Counted from the stretch's first letter, positions 17,764-26,380 are shown. The stretch is 64,000 nt of DNA from JBOFCO01 sp051646105 (GCA_051646105.1 JBOFCO010000234.1:14750-78749), one strand, 5' to 3'. The notes: a model not told the origin generated them from the sequence alone. Translations and numbers: made by a program.

Positions 17764-18381
17764 ATGACCAAGACGGAATTTCCACCCTCGATCAAAAGCC
17801 GCCCGGTCTATGGCGTGCTTGAACCGCGCCCCGGACACCAGCACCTGATCGTCGCCGACGGCGAAGGTGCCGATGCCGTGACCGACCTTGTGGGCAGGGT
17901 CGAAGACCACGCCGCTATGCTGGCCGCCGCGCATATCCTTTACACGCCGGGACCGAACGGCACCGATCTCTCCACCCGGCTGGAAGCGCTGGGCGCCGCG
18001 CAGTTCTTTCGCGCTCCGTCGATCCCCACGCTGCTGCCACGCCTGCAAAGGGTCTTGTCCGATGCCCATATGGGCACGCAATTCTATCTGGCTGGTACGG
18101 AAGGGCTGATCGGGCAGGCAGAACGCGAAGTCATGCAGACCGGCTTTCCCTTTGCCGCGATCCAGAAGGAACATCGCGGATCGACCGTGCGCCGGGTGCA
18201 ATGTGTGCATTGCAAGGGCATCACCGAAAATGTCGCGACCGACCCGTTCAAGTGCAGCCACTGTGGGTTGATGCTGTTTGTGCGGGATCACTACTCCCGC
18301 CGCCTTGCCGCTTTTCAGGGGGTGAACATCGATGCCGAGGAACCCGGCAATATCCCCCAGCCGGTGGTGAGGTTCACATGA
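17764..18381 (+). CDS. dmmA: Dimethylamine monooxygenase subunit DmmA
   Basis: This 205-residue protein has a small alpha/beta N-terminal part with a GTQFYLAGTEG segment resembling the end of reductase domains, and a C-terminal zinc-ribbon-like module with Cys147, Cys150, Cys164 and Cys167 (two CxxC pairs). Its size, zinc ribbon and place directly before a ferredoxin-reductase gene match the DmmA family of dimethylamine monooxygenase, which oxidatively demethylates dimethylamine to methylamine. Its stop overlaps the dmmB start (ATGA). Confidence 0.88.
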   Translation: MTKTEFPPSIKSRPVYGVLEPRPGHQHLIVADGEGADAVTDLVGRVEDHAAMLAAAHILYTPGPNGTDLSTRLEALGAAQFFRAPSIPTLLPRLQRVLSDAHMGTQFYLAGTEGLIGQAEREVMQTGFPFAAIQKEHRGSTVRRVQCVHCKGITENVATDPFKCSHCGLMLFVRDHYSRRLAAFQGVNIDAEEPGNIPQPVVRFT

Positions 18382-19340
18382 GCGGCGGGGCAAAACTGCA
18401 AGTCCGCGTGGCCGAGGTGGTCGAGGTCAACGACCTGATAAAGCGCTTTCGTTTCGTGCCGCGTGATGGTGGGCAGCTTCCGGCGTTTTCCGGTGGCGCG
18501 CATACCGTGGTCGAGATGGACGACAACGGCACCCGCCGCCTGAACCCCTATTCGCTGATGAGCGATCCGGAAGACCGGAGCGGCTACGAAATCTCTGTCC
18601 GGCGCGACGATCAGGGGCGGGGCGGATCGCTCTACATGCACCGCCACGTCAAACCAGGCATGGATATGGTGCTGTCACATCCGGTCAATCTTTTCCCTCT
18701 CGACAACCGGGCGAAGAAGCATCTGATGATTGCGGGCGGCATCGGCATCACGCCGTTCCTTGCCCAGATCGCGCAGCTTTCGCATTTCGGCGGCAGGTTC
18801 GAGCTGCATTATTCCGCCCGCTCGCGCCCGCTGGGTGCCTATATGGACCGTCTGACTGCGACGCATCCCACCTCGGTGCATTGTTACTTTGATGACGACA
18901 AGCAGATGATCGACCTGTCGCGCATCCTGTCGATGCAGCCGATGGGCACACATCTTTATGTCTGCGGGCCAAAGGGAATGATCGGCTGGGTTCTGTCCAC
19001 CGCCGAAAGGATGGGCTGGCCTGCCAAGGCCCTGCATCACGAGGAATTCCTTGCCCCCGGAACCGGCCTGCCCTTTACCGTCGAACTGGCGGCATCGGGC
19101 AAGGTGCTGACCGTTGGCACCACGCAATCCCTGCTGGAGGCGATCGAGGCAGCGGGTGTGGATGCGCCCTATCTGTGCCGGGGCGGGGCCTGCGGGCAAT
19201 GCGAAACCAATGTGATCCGCTGCGACGGCACCATCCTGCACCGCGACCACTGGCTGACGCCGGAGGAACAGGCGGCAGGGCAGAAGATCATGCCTTGTGT
19301 ATCGCGGTTCGAGGGCAGGACCCTCGTCATTGACCGATAG
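18378..19340 (+). CDS. dmmB: Dimethylamine monooxygenase reductase subunit DmmB
   Basis: The 320-residue protein is a phthalate-dioxygenase-reductase-like electron carrier. It has an FNR-type flavin domain (RLNPYSLMSDP), an NAD(P)H domain (MIAGGIGITPFLAQI; LYVCGPKGMIG) and a C-terminal plant-type 2Fe-2S ferredoxin domain with Cys267, Cys272, Cys275 and Cys307. It would deliver electrons from NAD(P)H to the haem subunit DmmC. I chose the ATG at 18378, overlapping the dmmA stop, over an upstream codon inside dmmA. Confidence 0.92.
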   Translation: MSGGAKLQVRVAEVVEVNDLIKRFRFVPRDGGQLPAFSGGAHTVVEMDDNGTRRLNPYSLMSDPEDRSGYEISVRRDDQGRGGSLYMHRHVKPGMDMVLSHPVNLFPLDNRAKKHLMIAGGIGITPFLAQIAQLSHFGGRFELHYSARSRPLGAYMDRLTATHPTSVHCYFDDDKQMIDLSRILSMQPMGTHLYVCGPKGMIGWVLSTAERMGWPAKALHHEEFLAPGTGLPFTVELAASGKVLTVGTTQSLLEAIEAAGVDAPYLCRGGACGQCETNVIRCDGTILHRDHWLTPEEQAAGQKIMPCVSRFEGRTLVIDR

Positions 19341-19349
19341 GAGAGGAAG

Positions 19350-20420
19350 ATGAGCCTCGATTTCAGGCCCGGTGCGTTCAGCGAGTTTTTCCGCGACGAA
19401 ACTTTCCGCGATGATTTCACCTATCGCAATTCGGCCGAGGGCATCCGCCGCTTTCCGTTCCCGTTTGACCGCGACGACTACATGTATTCGGTCAACATGG
19501 AACCGCATGTGTCGGGGCGAAAGGGATCGGTTTTCGAACACGCCTTCGATGTCGATGAACATTACGTCGCCGAAATGATCGACCGCGCCAAGGTTCTGGC
19601 CGAAGATCCGCTGCGCTGTCAGTCGCTGCCGCACATGGCGCTGGCGGGTTGGGATCTGCTGGAACTCATCATGGAATCCAAGGCGCGGGACTATCCGCAG
19701 TGGTTCAGCCTTGAACAGAACGGTAACCGCTGGCGCTGGATCAACCGACCCTTGGGCATCGATCACAGCTTTACCTTCCTTGACGACTCCACGCTGCCGT
19801 ATGGCCCGTTCGAATACATCACCCGCCAGACCCAGGGCGACTTCACCCTTCAGGACGAACGCGACAACGATCTGTGGATGGATGCCGGCATCGCCACATC
19901 GCAGGCCGACTGGTCGGTGGATTTCGACATCGGGATGAGCTTCATGGAATGGCACGCCCCGGTGCCGCTGGCGCACGAAAAGGGCGTGTTCGACCGGGCG
20001 CTGAAATTTCTGCTGAAATTGCAGCATGGGTCACCTGTCCGGCGTTTCAACTGGACGATGACGGTAAACCCGTTGCTGGACACGGCACCCGAAACCTATC
20101 CGAAATGGGGGCCGACGCGCACGACGCTGACGCAGGCCAATATGGGTGACAAGATGCACCTGCGGGTCGAATTGCAGGCCCTGTTCCGGCTGCCGCGGTC
20201 TAACGCCATCGCCTTTTCGATCCGCTGCTACCTTGGCAAGTTCGAGGAGCTGGTGACGGTGCCAAAATGGGGCCGTCGTCTGCACCGGGTGGTGCGCGAT
20301 CTGCATCCCGATCTGGCGGCCTACAAGGGTTTCCTCCGCAACCGGGATGCGATGGCCGAATGGCTGTCAAAGTATGATGACGGCAAGCCGACATCGCCCG
20401 GTTGGTGGCCAGAGGATTGA
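19350..20420 (+). CDS. dmmC: Dimethylamine monooxygenase subunit DmmC (DUF3445, haem-dependent N-demethylase)
   Basis: The 356-residue protein belongs to the DUF3445 family, now known as haem-dependent oxidative N-demethylases. Recognisable segments are FPFPFDRDDYMYSVNMEPH near residue 40, LSLEQNG-type text replaced here by WFSLEQNGNRWRWINRPLG, and VRRFNWTMTVNPLLDT followed by LRVELQALFRLPRSNAIAFS. It is the probable oxygen-activating subunit that removes a methyl group from dimethylamine. GGAGAGGAAG precedes the ATG, nine bases after dmmB. Confidence 0.9.
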   Translation: MSLDFRPGAFSEFFRDETFRDDFTYRNSAEGIRRFPFPFDRDDYMYSVNMEPHVSGRKGSVFEHAFDVDEHYVAEMIDRAKVLAEDPLRCQSLPHMALAGWDLLELIMESKARDYPQWFSLEQNGNRWRWINRPLGIDHSFTFLDDSTLPYGPFEYITRQTQGDFTLQDERDNDLWMDAGIATSQADWSVDFDIGMSFMEWHAPVPLAHEKGVFDRALKFLLKLQHGSPVRRFNWTMTVNPLLDTAPETYPKWGPTRTTLTQANMGDKMHLRVELQALFRLPRSNAIAFSIRCYLGKFEELVTVPKWGRRLHRVVRDLHPDLAAYKGFLRNRDAMAEWLSKYDDGKPTSPGWWPED

Positions 20421-20427
20421 TGCCACG

Positions 20428-21432
20428 ATGACTGCTGACGCGCCCCTTCGGCTTGGCTTTCTGATGTTCCCGGGGTTCCCGATGGCCTGTCTGACATCAG
20501 CCATCGAGCCCCTGCGGGCAGCCAACGAAATCAGCGGGCGAAGGGAGTTCGACTGGAAGCTGCTGGGGGAAAGCCTCTCCCCCGTCCGCTCCTCTGCCGA
20601 CCTGCGGTTTGAACCGGACGTTACCTTGGCCCAGTGCCCTGATCTGGATCAGCTTTACCTGCTGTCGCCACCTACCGGCAGCTTTGCCGACCTGCGCCGC
20701 AGCCCGGCCCGGTTGCGCTGGCTGGATCGCACGGGTGTCGCGATCGGTGCCTTTTCCGGCGGTATATTCCCGTTAGCCCGCGCCGGCCTGATGGAGGGCC
20801 GCCGCTGTTCCGTGCATTGGTGTTATGACGCGGCGTTCAAGGCAGAATTTCCCAAGGTGCAGGCCAGCGAGGCCGTCATCCTGCGGGAAGGGCGGCGTAT
20901 CACCGCATCTGGCGCTGGCGCGGTCTTTGACCTGATGCTGCGACTGATCGAGGAGCGTCTGGGGCGCGCAACGATGACGGAAGTCGCCTGCTGGTTCCAG
21001 CATCCTTTCGTGCGGAATGAAGATGCCAGCCAGAAGGTGCCGGTGGCCCGCGCCGGAAACACCGCCGATGCCCTTCCATCCACGATCCGCGAGGCGATCC
21101 GGCTGTTTGAAAACCATGTCGAAGACCCCTTGCGCATCCCGGATGTGGCAGCAGCCGTCGGTTTGTCAGGGCGGCATTTCGAGCGCCTTTTCAAACGCGA
21201 AACCGGGCAAAGTCCCTTGCGCTACTATCACCGCCTGCGGCTGGCCAAGGCGCGGCAAAGGGTGCTCTATTCCAACGACACACTGCGCGACATTGCGGCA
21301 TCGGTCGGTTATCTGACATCCGGCCCGATGATCCGGCACTACACCGATCTGTTCGGGGTCAGCCCACGGGACGAGCGCCGCCTGACATCAGGCTTGCGGC
21401 ACCTGACCGCGCCGTCGGTCGCGGCGGAATAG
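20428..21432 (+). CDS. GlxA-family transcriptional regulator (DJ-1/PfpI domain plus AraC HTH)
   Basis: The 334-residue protein joins an N-terminal class-I-amidotransferase-like (DJ-1/PfpI) sensor domain at about residues 8-185 to a C-terminal AraC-type double helix-turn-helix at about 225-322 (VAAAVGLSGRHFERLFKRE; LRDIAASVGYLTSGPMIRHY). Members of this family such as GbdR regulate glycine betaine, carnitine and dimethylglycine catabolism, which fits control of methylated-amine genes. I chose the ATG at 20428, eight bases after dmmC. It lies between dmmC and tdm in one apparent transcript, so it may regulate its own operon. Confidence 0.88.
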   Translation: MTADAPLRLGFLMFPGFPMACLTSAIEPLRAANEISGRREFDWKLLGESLSPVRSSADLRFEPDVTLAQCPDLDQLYLLSPPTGSFADLRRSPARLRWLDRTGVAIGAFSGGIFPLARAGLMEGRRCSVHWCYDAAFKAEFPKVQASEAVILREGRRITASGAGAVFDLMLRLIEERLGRATMTEVACWFQHPFVRNEDASQKVPVARAGNTADALPSTIREAIRLFENHVEDPLRIPDVAAAVGLSGRHFERLFKRETGQSPLRYYHRLRLAKARQRVLYSNDTLRDIAASVGYLTSGPMIRHYTDLFGVSPRDERRLTSGLRHLTAPSVAAE

Positions 21433-21444
21433 GAGAACGGCATC

Positions 21445-23823
21445 ATGCTTGACCTTCCCTATCCCCATGTCACGCCGGGGCCGCCACGGCCCAGCCGCAT
21501 CCTGCTGCCGCGCGATCTGGAAAGGCATCATGGCCGCGAACGCCATGTGGTTCCCGGCGGCGGTGCCAGCCTGATCGCGATCCAGACCGGAGACCGGCTG
21601 ATCGTGGTGAATGACGAAGGTGGCCAGCCTGCGGAAATCGTTGTGGCGGCAAAGGACGGGCGCATCGATCCCGCCATTCTGGGGCAGGTACCGAACTCTG
21701 ATGCTGGCGGGTTGAAGGCCATGCTGGCGCTGGGCGATCTGGCGGGCGAAGGGATGTCGCGGCTGCGCAGGGGCATAGCGACGCGCGGCGTCGATCTGGC
21801 AAAGGCGGGCGGGCTGCGGCTTTTTGGCGGCGACAGTCCCGCTGGCACCAGCGCCGAATTTACCGCGATTGATGATGGCTGGCTGATCCTTGCCGCGCCG
21901 GGCGCGCCCATGATGCCGGAGGCGCAGGATACGGCCACGTCGCTGACCTTGATGATCCAGCGTGCCAATCTCCGCGCCACCCGCAGATACGATCTTCCCG
22001 ATCCGCTGGCTGATCCCGTGCTTGATCTGCGGGTCAAATCGGCGACCGCCGAGGCTTATTTCGTAAAGGCGGGGGATTACATCCAGATCCTGGATGTGGA
22101 TGGGCGGCAATGCACCGATTTCCAGTGTTTCGATGCCCGCAAGCTGGACAGGGGTATCCAGCACCCGCTGGATGTCACCACATCGCGCACCTTGATGGGT
22201 CATGCCTATTCGATGCCGGGCCTGCACTCGAAATACTATGATCACGACTGGGTGCCACTTGTCGAAGTGGTGCAGGATACCGTGGGCCGCCACGACGCCT
22301 TTGCGCTGGCCTGTTCGGCAAAATACTATGACGAGATCGGCTATCCGGGTCATGTCAACTGTTCTGACAATTTCAATGCGGCGCTTTCGTCTTATGGCGT
22401 AACCGCGCGTCCCGGCTGGATGGCGGTGAACCTGTTTTTCAACACCGCCATCGATGCGCATGGCACGCTGATTTCCGATGAGCCGTGGAGCAGGCCCGGC
22501 GATTACGTGCTATTTCGCGCGCTGACGGATATCGTCTGCGTCAACTCCGCATGCCCTGATGACACCTCTCCCGCCAACGGCTGGTATCTGTCGGATATTC
22601 ATGTGCGCACCTATTCCGGCGCGGAAAAATTCAGCCGCGCCATCGCCTATCGCCCCACCCCAGATGCGGAGCCGAAGATGACCAGGGAAACCGCCTTTCA
22701 TCAGCGGATCACTGAAAAGACCCGGCACATGGTCGAATATCGCGGCTATTGGTTGCCGCAGGTCTATGCGCAGAACGGTACGATCGAGGAATACTGGGCC
22801 TGCCGCGAAAAGGCGGTGGTGCTGGACCTGTCCCCCCTGCGCAAGTTCGAGGTAACGGGGCCTGATGCGGAAGCGCTGATGCAATATGTGCTGACCCGCG
22901 ACATGAAGAAGCTGTCGCAGGGGCAGGTCGTCTATTCCGCCATGTGCTACGAACACGGCGGCATGATCGACGACGGCACGGTGTTCCGCCTTGGCCGCGA
23001 CAATTTCCGCTGGATCGGCGGTGACGATTTCGGCGGAATATGGCTGCGCAACTGGGCTGAAAAGCTGGGGTTGAAGGTGATGGTGCGGTCGTCGACCGAC
23101 CAGTTGCACAACCTTGCGGTACAAGGGCCGAACAGCCGGGAAATCATGCGTCGCACGGTGTGGACCGCGCCGCACCAGCCGACGGTGGAGGAACTGGGTT
23201 GGTTCCGCTTTGCCGTTGGCCGGATCGGTGGGCCGAACGGCGCGCCGGTGGTCGTGTCGCGCACCGGCTATACCGGCGAACTGGGGTATGAGGTGTTCTG
23301 CCACCCCAAGGACGGCAATGAAGTTTACGACGCAATCTGTGCGAATGGAGACGACCAGGGCCTGCGCCCGATGGGCCTTGCAGCGCTGGACATGGTGCGG
23401 ATCGAAGCGGGGCTGATCTTTGCGGGCTACGACTTCACAGATCAGACCGACCCGTTCGAGGCGGGCATCGGGTTCACCGTGCCCCTGAAAACCAAACCCG
23501 ACGATTTCATCGGTCGCGAGGCGCTGATCCGCCGCAAGGAACACCCGAGCCGCAAACTCGTCGGGCTGGACATCGACGGCAATGTCGATGTGGGCCACGG
23601 CGATTGCCTGCATGTCGGGCGCGCGCAGGTGGGCGAGGTCACCTCTGCCATGCGCTCACCGCTTCTGGGCAAGAACATCGCGCTGGCCCGCGTCGATGTC
23701 ACCCATGCCGATGTCGGAACGGCGGTCGAGGTCGGCAAGCTCGACGGCCAGCAAAAGCGGCTTCCGGCGATGATCGTACCGCTGTCGCATTACGACCCGA
23801 AAAAGACCCGCCCGCAAAGCTGA
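21445..23823 (+). CDS. tdm: Trimethylamine-N-oxide demethylase (DUF1989-GcvT fusion)
   Basis: The 792-residue enzyme splits TMAO non-oxidatively into dimethylamine and formaldehyde, the latter channelled to tetrahydrofolate. The N-terminal half (to about residue 395) is a DUF1989 domain with Cys223, Cys228, Cys306, Cys365 and Cys370 in motifs RQCTDFQCFD, HVNCSDNFN and NSACPDD; several of these are expected to bind the catalytic zinc. The C-terminal half is a GcvT-like folate domain with MIDDGTVFRLG and SRTGYTGELGYEVF. Length and fusion order match Tdm of Methylocella and Ruegeria. GGAGAACGGC precedes the ATG. Confidence 0.95.
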   Translation: MLDLPYPHVTPGPPRPSRILLPRDLERHHGRERHVVPGGGASLIAIQTGDRLIVVNDEGGQPAEIVVAAKDGRIDPAILGQVPNSDAGGLKAMLALGDLAGEGMSRLRRGIATRGVDLAKAGGLRLFGGDSPAGTSAEFTAIDDGWLILAAPGAPMMPEAQDTATSLTLMIQRANLRATRRYDLPDPLADPVLDLRVKSATAEAYFVKAGDYIQILDVDGRQCTDFQCFDARKLDRGIQHPLDVTTSRTLMGHAYSMPGLHSKYYDHDWVPLVEVVQDTVGRHDAFALACSAKYYDEIGYPGHVNCSDNFNAALSSYGVTARPGWMAVNLFFNTAIDAHGTLISDEPWSRPGDYVLFRALTDIVCVNSACPDDTSPANGWYLSDIHVRTYSGAEKFSRAIAYRPTPDAEPKMTRETAFHQRITEKTRHMVEYRGYWLPQVYAQNGTIEEYWACREKAVVLDLSPLRKFEVTGPDAEALMQYVLTRDMKKLSQGQVVYSAMCYEHGGMIDDGTVFRLGRDNFRWIGGDDFGGIWLRNWAEKLGLKVMVRSSTDQLHNLAVQGPNSREIMRRTVWTAPHQPTVEELGWFRFAVGRIGGPNGAPVVVSRTGYTGELGYEVFCHPKDGNEVYDAICANGDDQGLRPMGLAALDMVRIEAGLIFAGYDFTDQTDPFEAGIGFTVPLKTKPDDFIGREALIRRKEHPSRKLVGLDIDGNVDVGHGDCLHVGRAQVGEVTSAMRSPLLGKNIALARVDVTHADVGTAVEVGKLDGQQKRLPAMIVPLSHYDPKKTRPQS

Positions 23824-23832
23824 AGGCGTGCC

Positions 23833-24216
23833 ATGAAAACCATGATCGACCGGATCGGCGGGGAAGAGAAGGTTCACGAACTGGTCGACCATTTCTACGA
23901 CCTGATCGAAACCCTGCCGCAGGGCGAGGCGATCCTGACCATGCACCTGAAAGGGCATGGGTTAAGCCATGCGCGCCCGGAACAATTCGCCTTTCTCTGC
24001 GGGTTTTTCGGCGGGCGGCGATATTACCACGAACGCCACGGCCACATGAACCTGCGCGAAATCCATCAGCATGTGGAAATCCGGGCCGAGGATGCCGAAA
24101 ACTGGCTGGCGGTGATGGATATGGCGATGACCGATACCGGCGTGGCGGAACCGATGAAATCGCAGATAGCGGCCACCTTTCACCGCGCGGCAATGACATT
24201 GGTCAACGTCGGCTGA
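23833..24216 (+). CDS. Truncated-haemoglobin-like globin
   Basis: The 127-residue protein matches the short 2-on-2 globins: IGGEEKVHELVDHFYDLI in helix A/B, the region FLCGFFGGRRYYHERHGHMNLREIHQHVEI where the YY and the proximal His of the group II pattern fall, and a C-terminal helical tail ending FHRAAMTLVNVG. It follows tdm by nine bases and is probably co-transcribed. Oxygen supply to the haem and flavin oxygenases, or protection from nitrosative stress, is an inference from context only. Confidence 0.8.
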   Translation: MKTMIDRIGGEEKVHELVDHFYDLIETLPQGEAILTMHLKGHGLSHARPEQFAFLCGFFGGRRYYHERHGHMNLREIHQHVEIRAEDAENWLAVMDMAMTDTGVAEPMKSQIAATFHRAAMTLVNVG

Positions 24217-24250
24217 TGGAGATGGGCGACAGTCTTATCCGGGTCATCGA

Positions 24251-24267
24251 GGGCGCTTGATGCGCCC
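24251..24267 (+). terminator. Short GC hairpin at end of the amine island
   Basis: GGGCGC and GCGCCC form a 6-bp stem with a 5-base loop, 35 bases after the globin gene. There is no T-tract, so termination is uncertain. Confidence 0.3.
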
Positions 24268-24376
24268 CGCGCATTGCGCCGCGTAAAGGTATCATGCCCC
24301 CGGCACCCGCAGATCAATCATATCGACCGGCAGGCCCATTGCGCACCCAACCAGCACTGTCCTGTCCGATATTTGA

Positions 24377-25246
24377 CTATTGCCCTGTGACCACGGGGAT
24401 GCGCGGCTGTGCAGTGTCTTTCTGCAACCGCGCCGCCAGCGCCACGCACAGCGCCTGTGCAAGACACATCGGGGCCGCGAGTGACCGCGAAAAGGTGTAT
24501 TCATGTTCCGGCACCGCCAGAAGTACCTGTGCCAGCTTGGAAAACGGCGACAGAGTGCTGTCGGTGATTGCAATGATAGGAACGCCCCTTGCGGCGGTTT
24601 CTTCCGCAGCGTTCACCACCTCTGTCGCGTAAAAGCGGAACGAGACAAGGAACAGGATATCCGTGGGCCGCGCGGCCTTGGCCATATGGGTGGCAAGGCC
24701 GCCGCTGGCATCCAGAAGGACGGTGCGCTTGCCCAGCATAGTCAGCACGTAACGCAGCAGATCGACGACAGGGGCAGATCGCAACTGCCCGATCAGGTAG
24801 ATCGTATCAGCCTTTTCCATCAGATCCGCTGCTGTTGCCACCGCAGCAGCATCGGTGTTGGCAAGAAGATCCTGAAGCGAGGCGACATCGCGAGCCACCA
24901 GATCGCGCAGAAAGCCAAGATCGCCTTCACGCGCGCCTCCCAACTCTGCCTCAAGCGCCTTGACCCGGGCATCAAAACCCGGTGCAGCAGTAGACAGACG
25001 GCGCCGGAACACCGCCTGCAGCTCCTTGAACCCCTTGTAGCCCAGCGACTGTGCATATCGCACGAAGCTGGAGGCATGGATCCCGCATTTCTGTCCGATG
25101 GCATTGACGGAAAGGACCGCGACATCGTTCGGGTTCTGCGTCAGATAGAGCGCGATCTTCTGGTATGAGTTCGACATGTTGTCATACCGGTCGTGGATCA
25201 GCCGGATCAGCTCTTCGTAGGAGTCCGGCGGGCGATAGGGCGACAT
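24377..25246 (-). CDS. RpiR-family transcriptional regulator (HTH plus SIS domain)
   Basis: The 289-residue protein has an RpiR-type N-terminal helix-turn-helix at about residues 10-85 (VLSVNAIGQKCGIHASSFVR) and a SIS phosphosugar-binding domain at about 120-260 (IYLIGQLRSAPVVDLL; DILFLVSFRFYATEVVNAAE; IIAITDSTLSPFSKLA). RpiR proteins respond to phosphorylated sugars, inositols or related ligands. I chose the ATG at 25246, preceded by AAGGAAG, over a start 23 codons upstream. It is divergent from the PanB-like gene and has a perfect inverted repeat just before its leader, suggesting autoregulation. Confidence 0.87.
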   Translation of the reverse strand: MSPYRPPDSYEELIRLIHDRYDNMSNSYQKIALYLTQNPNDVAVLSVNAIGQKCGIHASSFVRYAQSLGYKGFKELQAVFRRRLSTAAPGFDARVKALEAELGGAREGDLGFLRDLVARDVASLQDLLANTDAAAVATAADLMEKADTIYLIGQLRSAPVVDLLRYVLTMLGKRTVLLDASGGLATHMAKAARPTDILFLVSFRFYATEVVNAAEETAARGVPIIAITDSTLSPFSKLAQVLLAVPEHEYTFSRSLAAPMCLAQALCVALAARLQKDTAQPRIPVVTGQ

Positions 25247-25260
25247 ATCGGGTTCTTCCT

Positions 25261-25285
25261 TTCGCGGACCAGCGGCATCCGCGAA
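25261..25285. promoter_or_regulatory. Perfect 8-bp inverted repeat upstream of the RpiR gene
   Basis: TTCGCGGA at 25261-25268 and TCCGCGAA at 25278-25285 are separated by 9 bases, giving half-sites 17 bases apart, a reasonable spacing for a dimeric regulator. It lies 14 bases above the RpiR start codon and is a candidate operator. Confidence 0.45.
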
Positions 25286-25566
25286 TATGGAGCATGTCGC
25301 AGCAAAGCTTGTCAATTACGGCGCAATGCAAGGATCAGTGCGATTTGACCCTGGCGGGAATCGTATCGCATCGGGCGATCCGTCAACGTCTCAGCCTGAG
25401 GCCCAGCCGGGCTGACAGCACACAAACACGGATATCCTACTGCATAGGTATTCGCAGAATGACGCGAATTGATGCAGTGTCATGGCCAGCGCGGATTTTC
25501 CTGTTGCCGGTCGCGGTGATGGGCGGCATCCGTACGGGACAGCAATCTGCCGCATTGGGGTTTCCG
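25286..25566. other. Gene-free stretch upstream of the PanB-like gene
   Basis: Between the RpiR and PanB-like starts lie about 320 bases without a convincing gene. An open frame runs through it into the PanB-like gene on the plus strand, but its translation is of low quality and has no ribosome binding site. Apart from the inverted repeat at 25261-25285, I see no clear promoter hexamers. Confidence 0.4.
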
Positions 25567-26355
25567 ATGAAAAAGACCGATGTCCACACCCTGCTGTCCG
25601 AAAAGGGCAAGCGGAAATGGGTGCAGCTTCATGTCGACACCGCGGCCGAGGCCGCCGCAGCGGTGGAGGCAGGCATCGTTATCCTGTCCTGTGAAGCAGG
25701 CCCGGTGCTTGAGGCCGTGCGTGCCGCCGCGCCCACGGCATTTGTCTCTGCCGGTGTGCCGCATGGCATGATGACAAGTGCAGAAGACGCATTGCGCATC
25801 GGTTTCGCCACGCTGCAACAGGGGGCGGATGCGGTTTATGTTTCGCAGTCGCCCTGGATGATTGAAACTATGGCGCGAGAGGGTATTCCTGTGACCGGCC
25901 ACGTCGGGCTTGTGCCCAACCTGGCTGCCTGGACCGGCTTCCGTGCCGTGGGGCGCACCGCAGAGGAGGCATTCGCCGTTGTGCGCAAGGTCAGGGATAT
26001 CGAAAACGCAGGCGCCGCGTGCCTGGAGGTCGAGGTCGTGCCGGTGGAACTTGCCGACCGGATCACACGGGCGACGCCGATGGTGACCATGGGTATGGGG
26101 TGCGGCACGGCTTGCGATACGCAGTATCTGTTTTCCTGCGACGTGCTGGGCACCAATACCGGGCATTATCCGCGCCACGCCAAACGCTATGCCGATTTCG
26201 CCGCGCTGGAGGCCGAGTTGCAGCAGAAGCGGGTCGCGACATTCCGTGCTTTTGCCGAGGATGTGTCGACCGGTGGCTATCCGCAGGCCGGGCATGAAAT
26301 CCATATGGACGATGCGACGCGCGAACAGTTCGAAAAGCTGGCACAAACGCTCTGA
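25567..26355 (+). CDS. Divergent PanB-like (ketopantoate hydroxymethyltransferase superfamily) protein
   Basis: The 262-residue protein is clearly PanB-like in its second half: GHVGLVPN at 111-118 matches the PanB GHLGLTP motif, and VEVVPVELADRIT (Glu156) matches the segment carrying the catalytic Glu181 of E. coli PanB. In contrast, the residues that bind magnesium in E. coli PanB (Asp45, Asp84, Glu114, compared from memory) align with Cys42/Glu43, Gly63 and Ser93, and about 16 residues after the first site are missing. It is therefore unlikely to make ketopantoate and may catalyse a different aldol or retro-aldol reaction. The upstream ATG at 25519 is possible but unsupported. It lies between RpiR and LacI regulators. 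Confidence 0.75.
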   Translation: MKKTDVHTLLSEKGKRKWVQLHVDTAAEAAAAVEAGIVILSCEAGPVLEAVRAAAPTAFVSAGVPHGMMTSAEDALRIGFATLQQGADAVYVSQSPWMIETMAREGIPVTGHVGLVPNLAAWTGFRAVGRTAEEAFAVVRKVRDIENAGAACLEVEVVPVELADRITRATPMVTMGMGCGTACDTQYLFSCDVLGTNTGHYPRHAKRYADFAALEAELQQKRVATFRAFAEDVSTGGYPQAGHEIHMDDATREQFEKLAQTL

Positions 26356-26380
26356 CCTTGTAGAAAGCGCATGATTGACG

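Noticed and set aside
25567..26355. Canonical panB of pantothenate synthesis
   Set aside because: The acidic metal ligands seem replaced, part of the N-terminal half is missing, and no panC or other pantothenate gene is adjacent.
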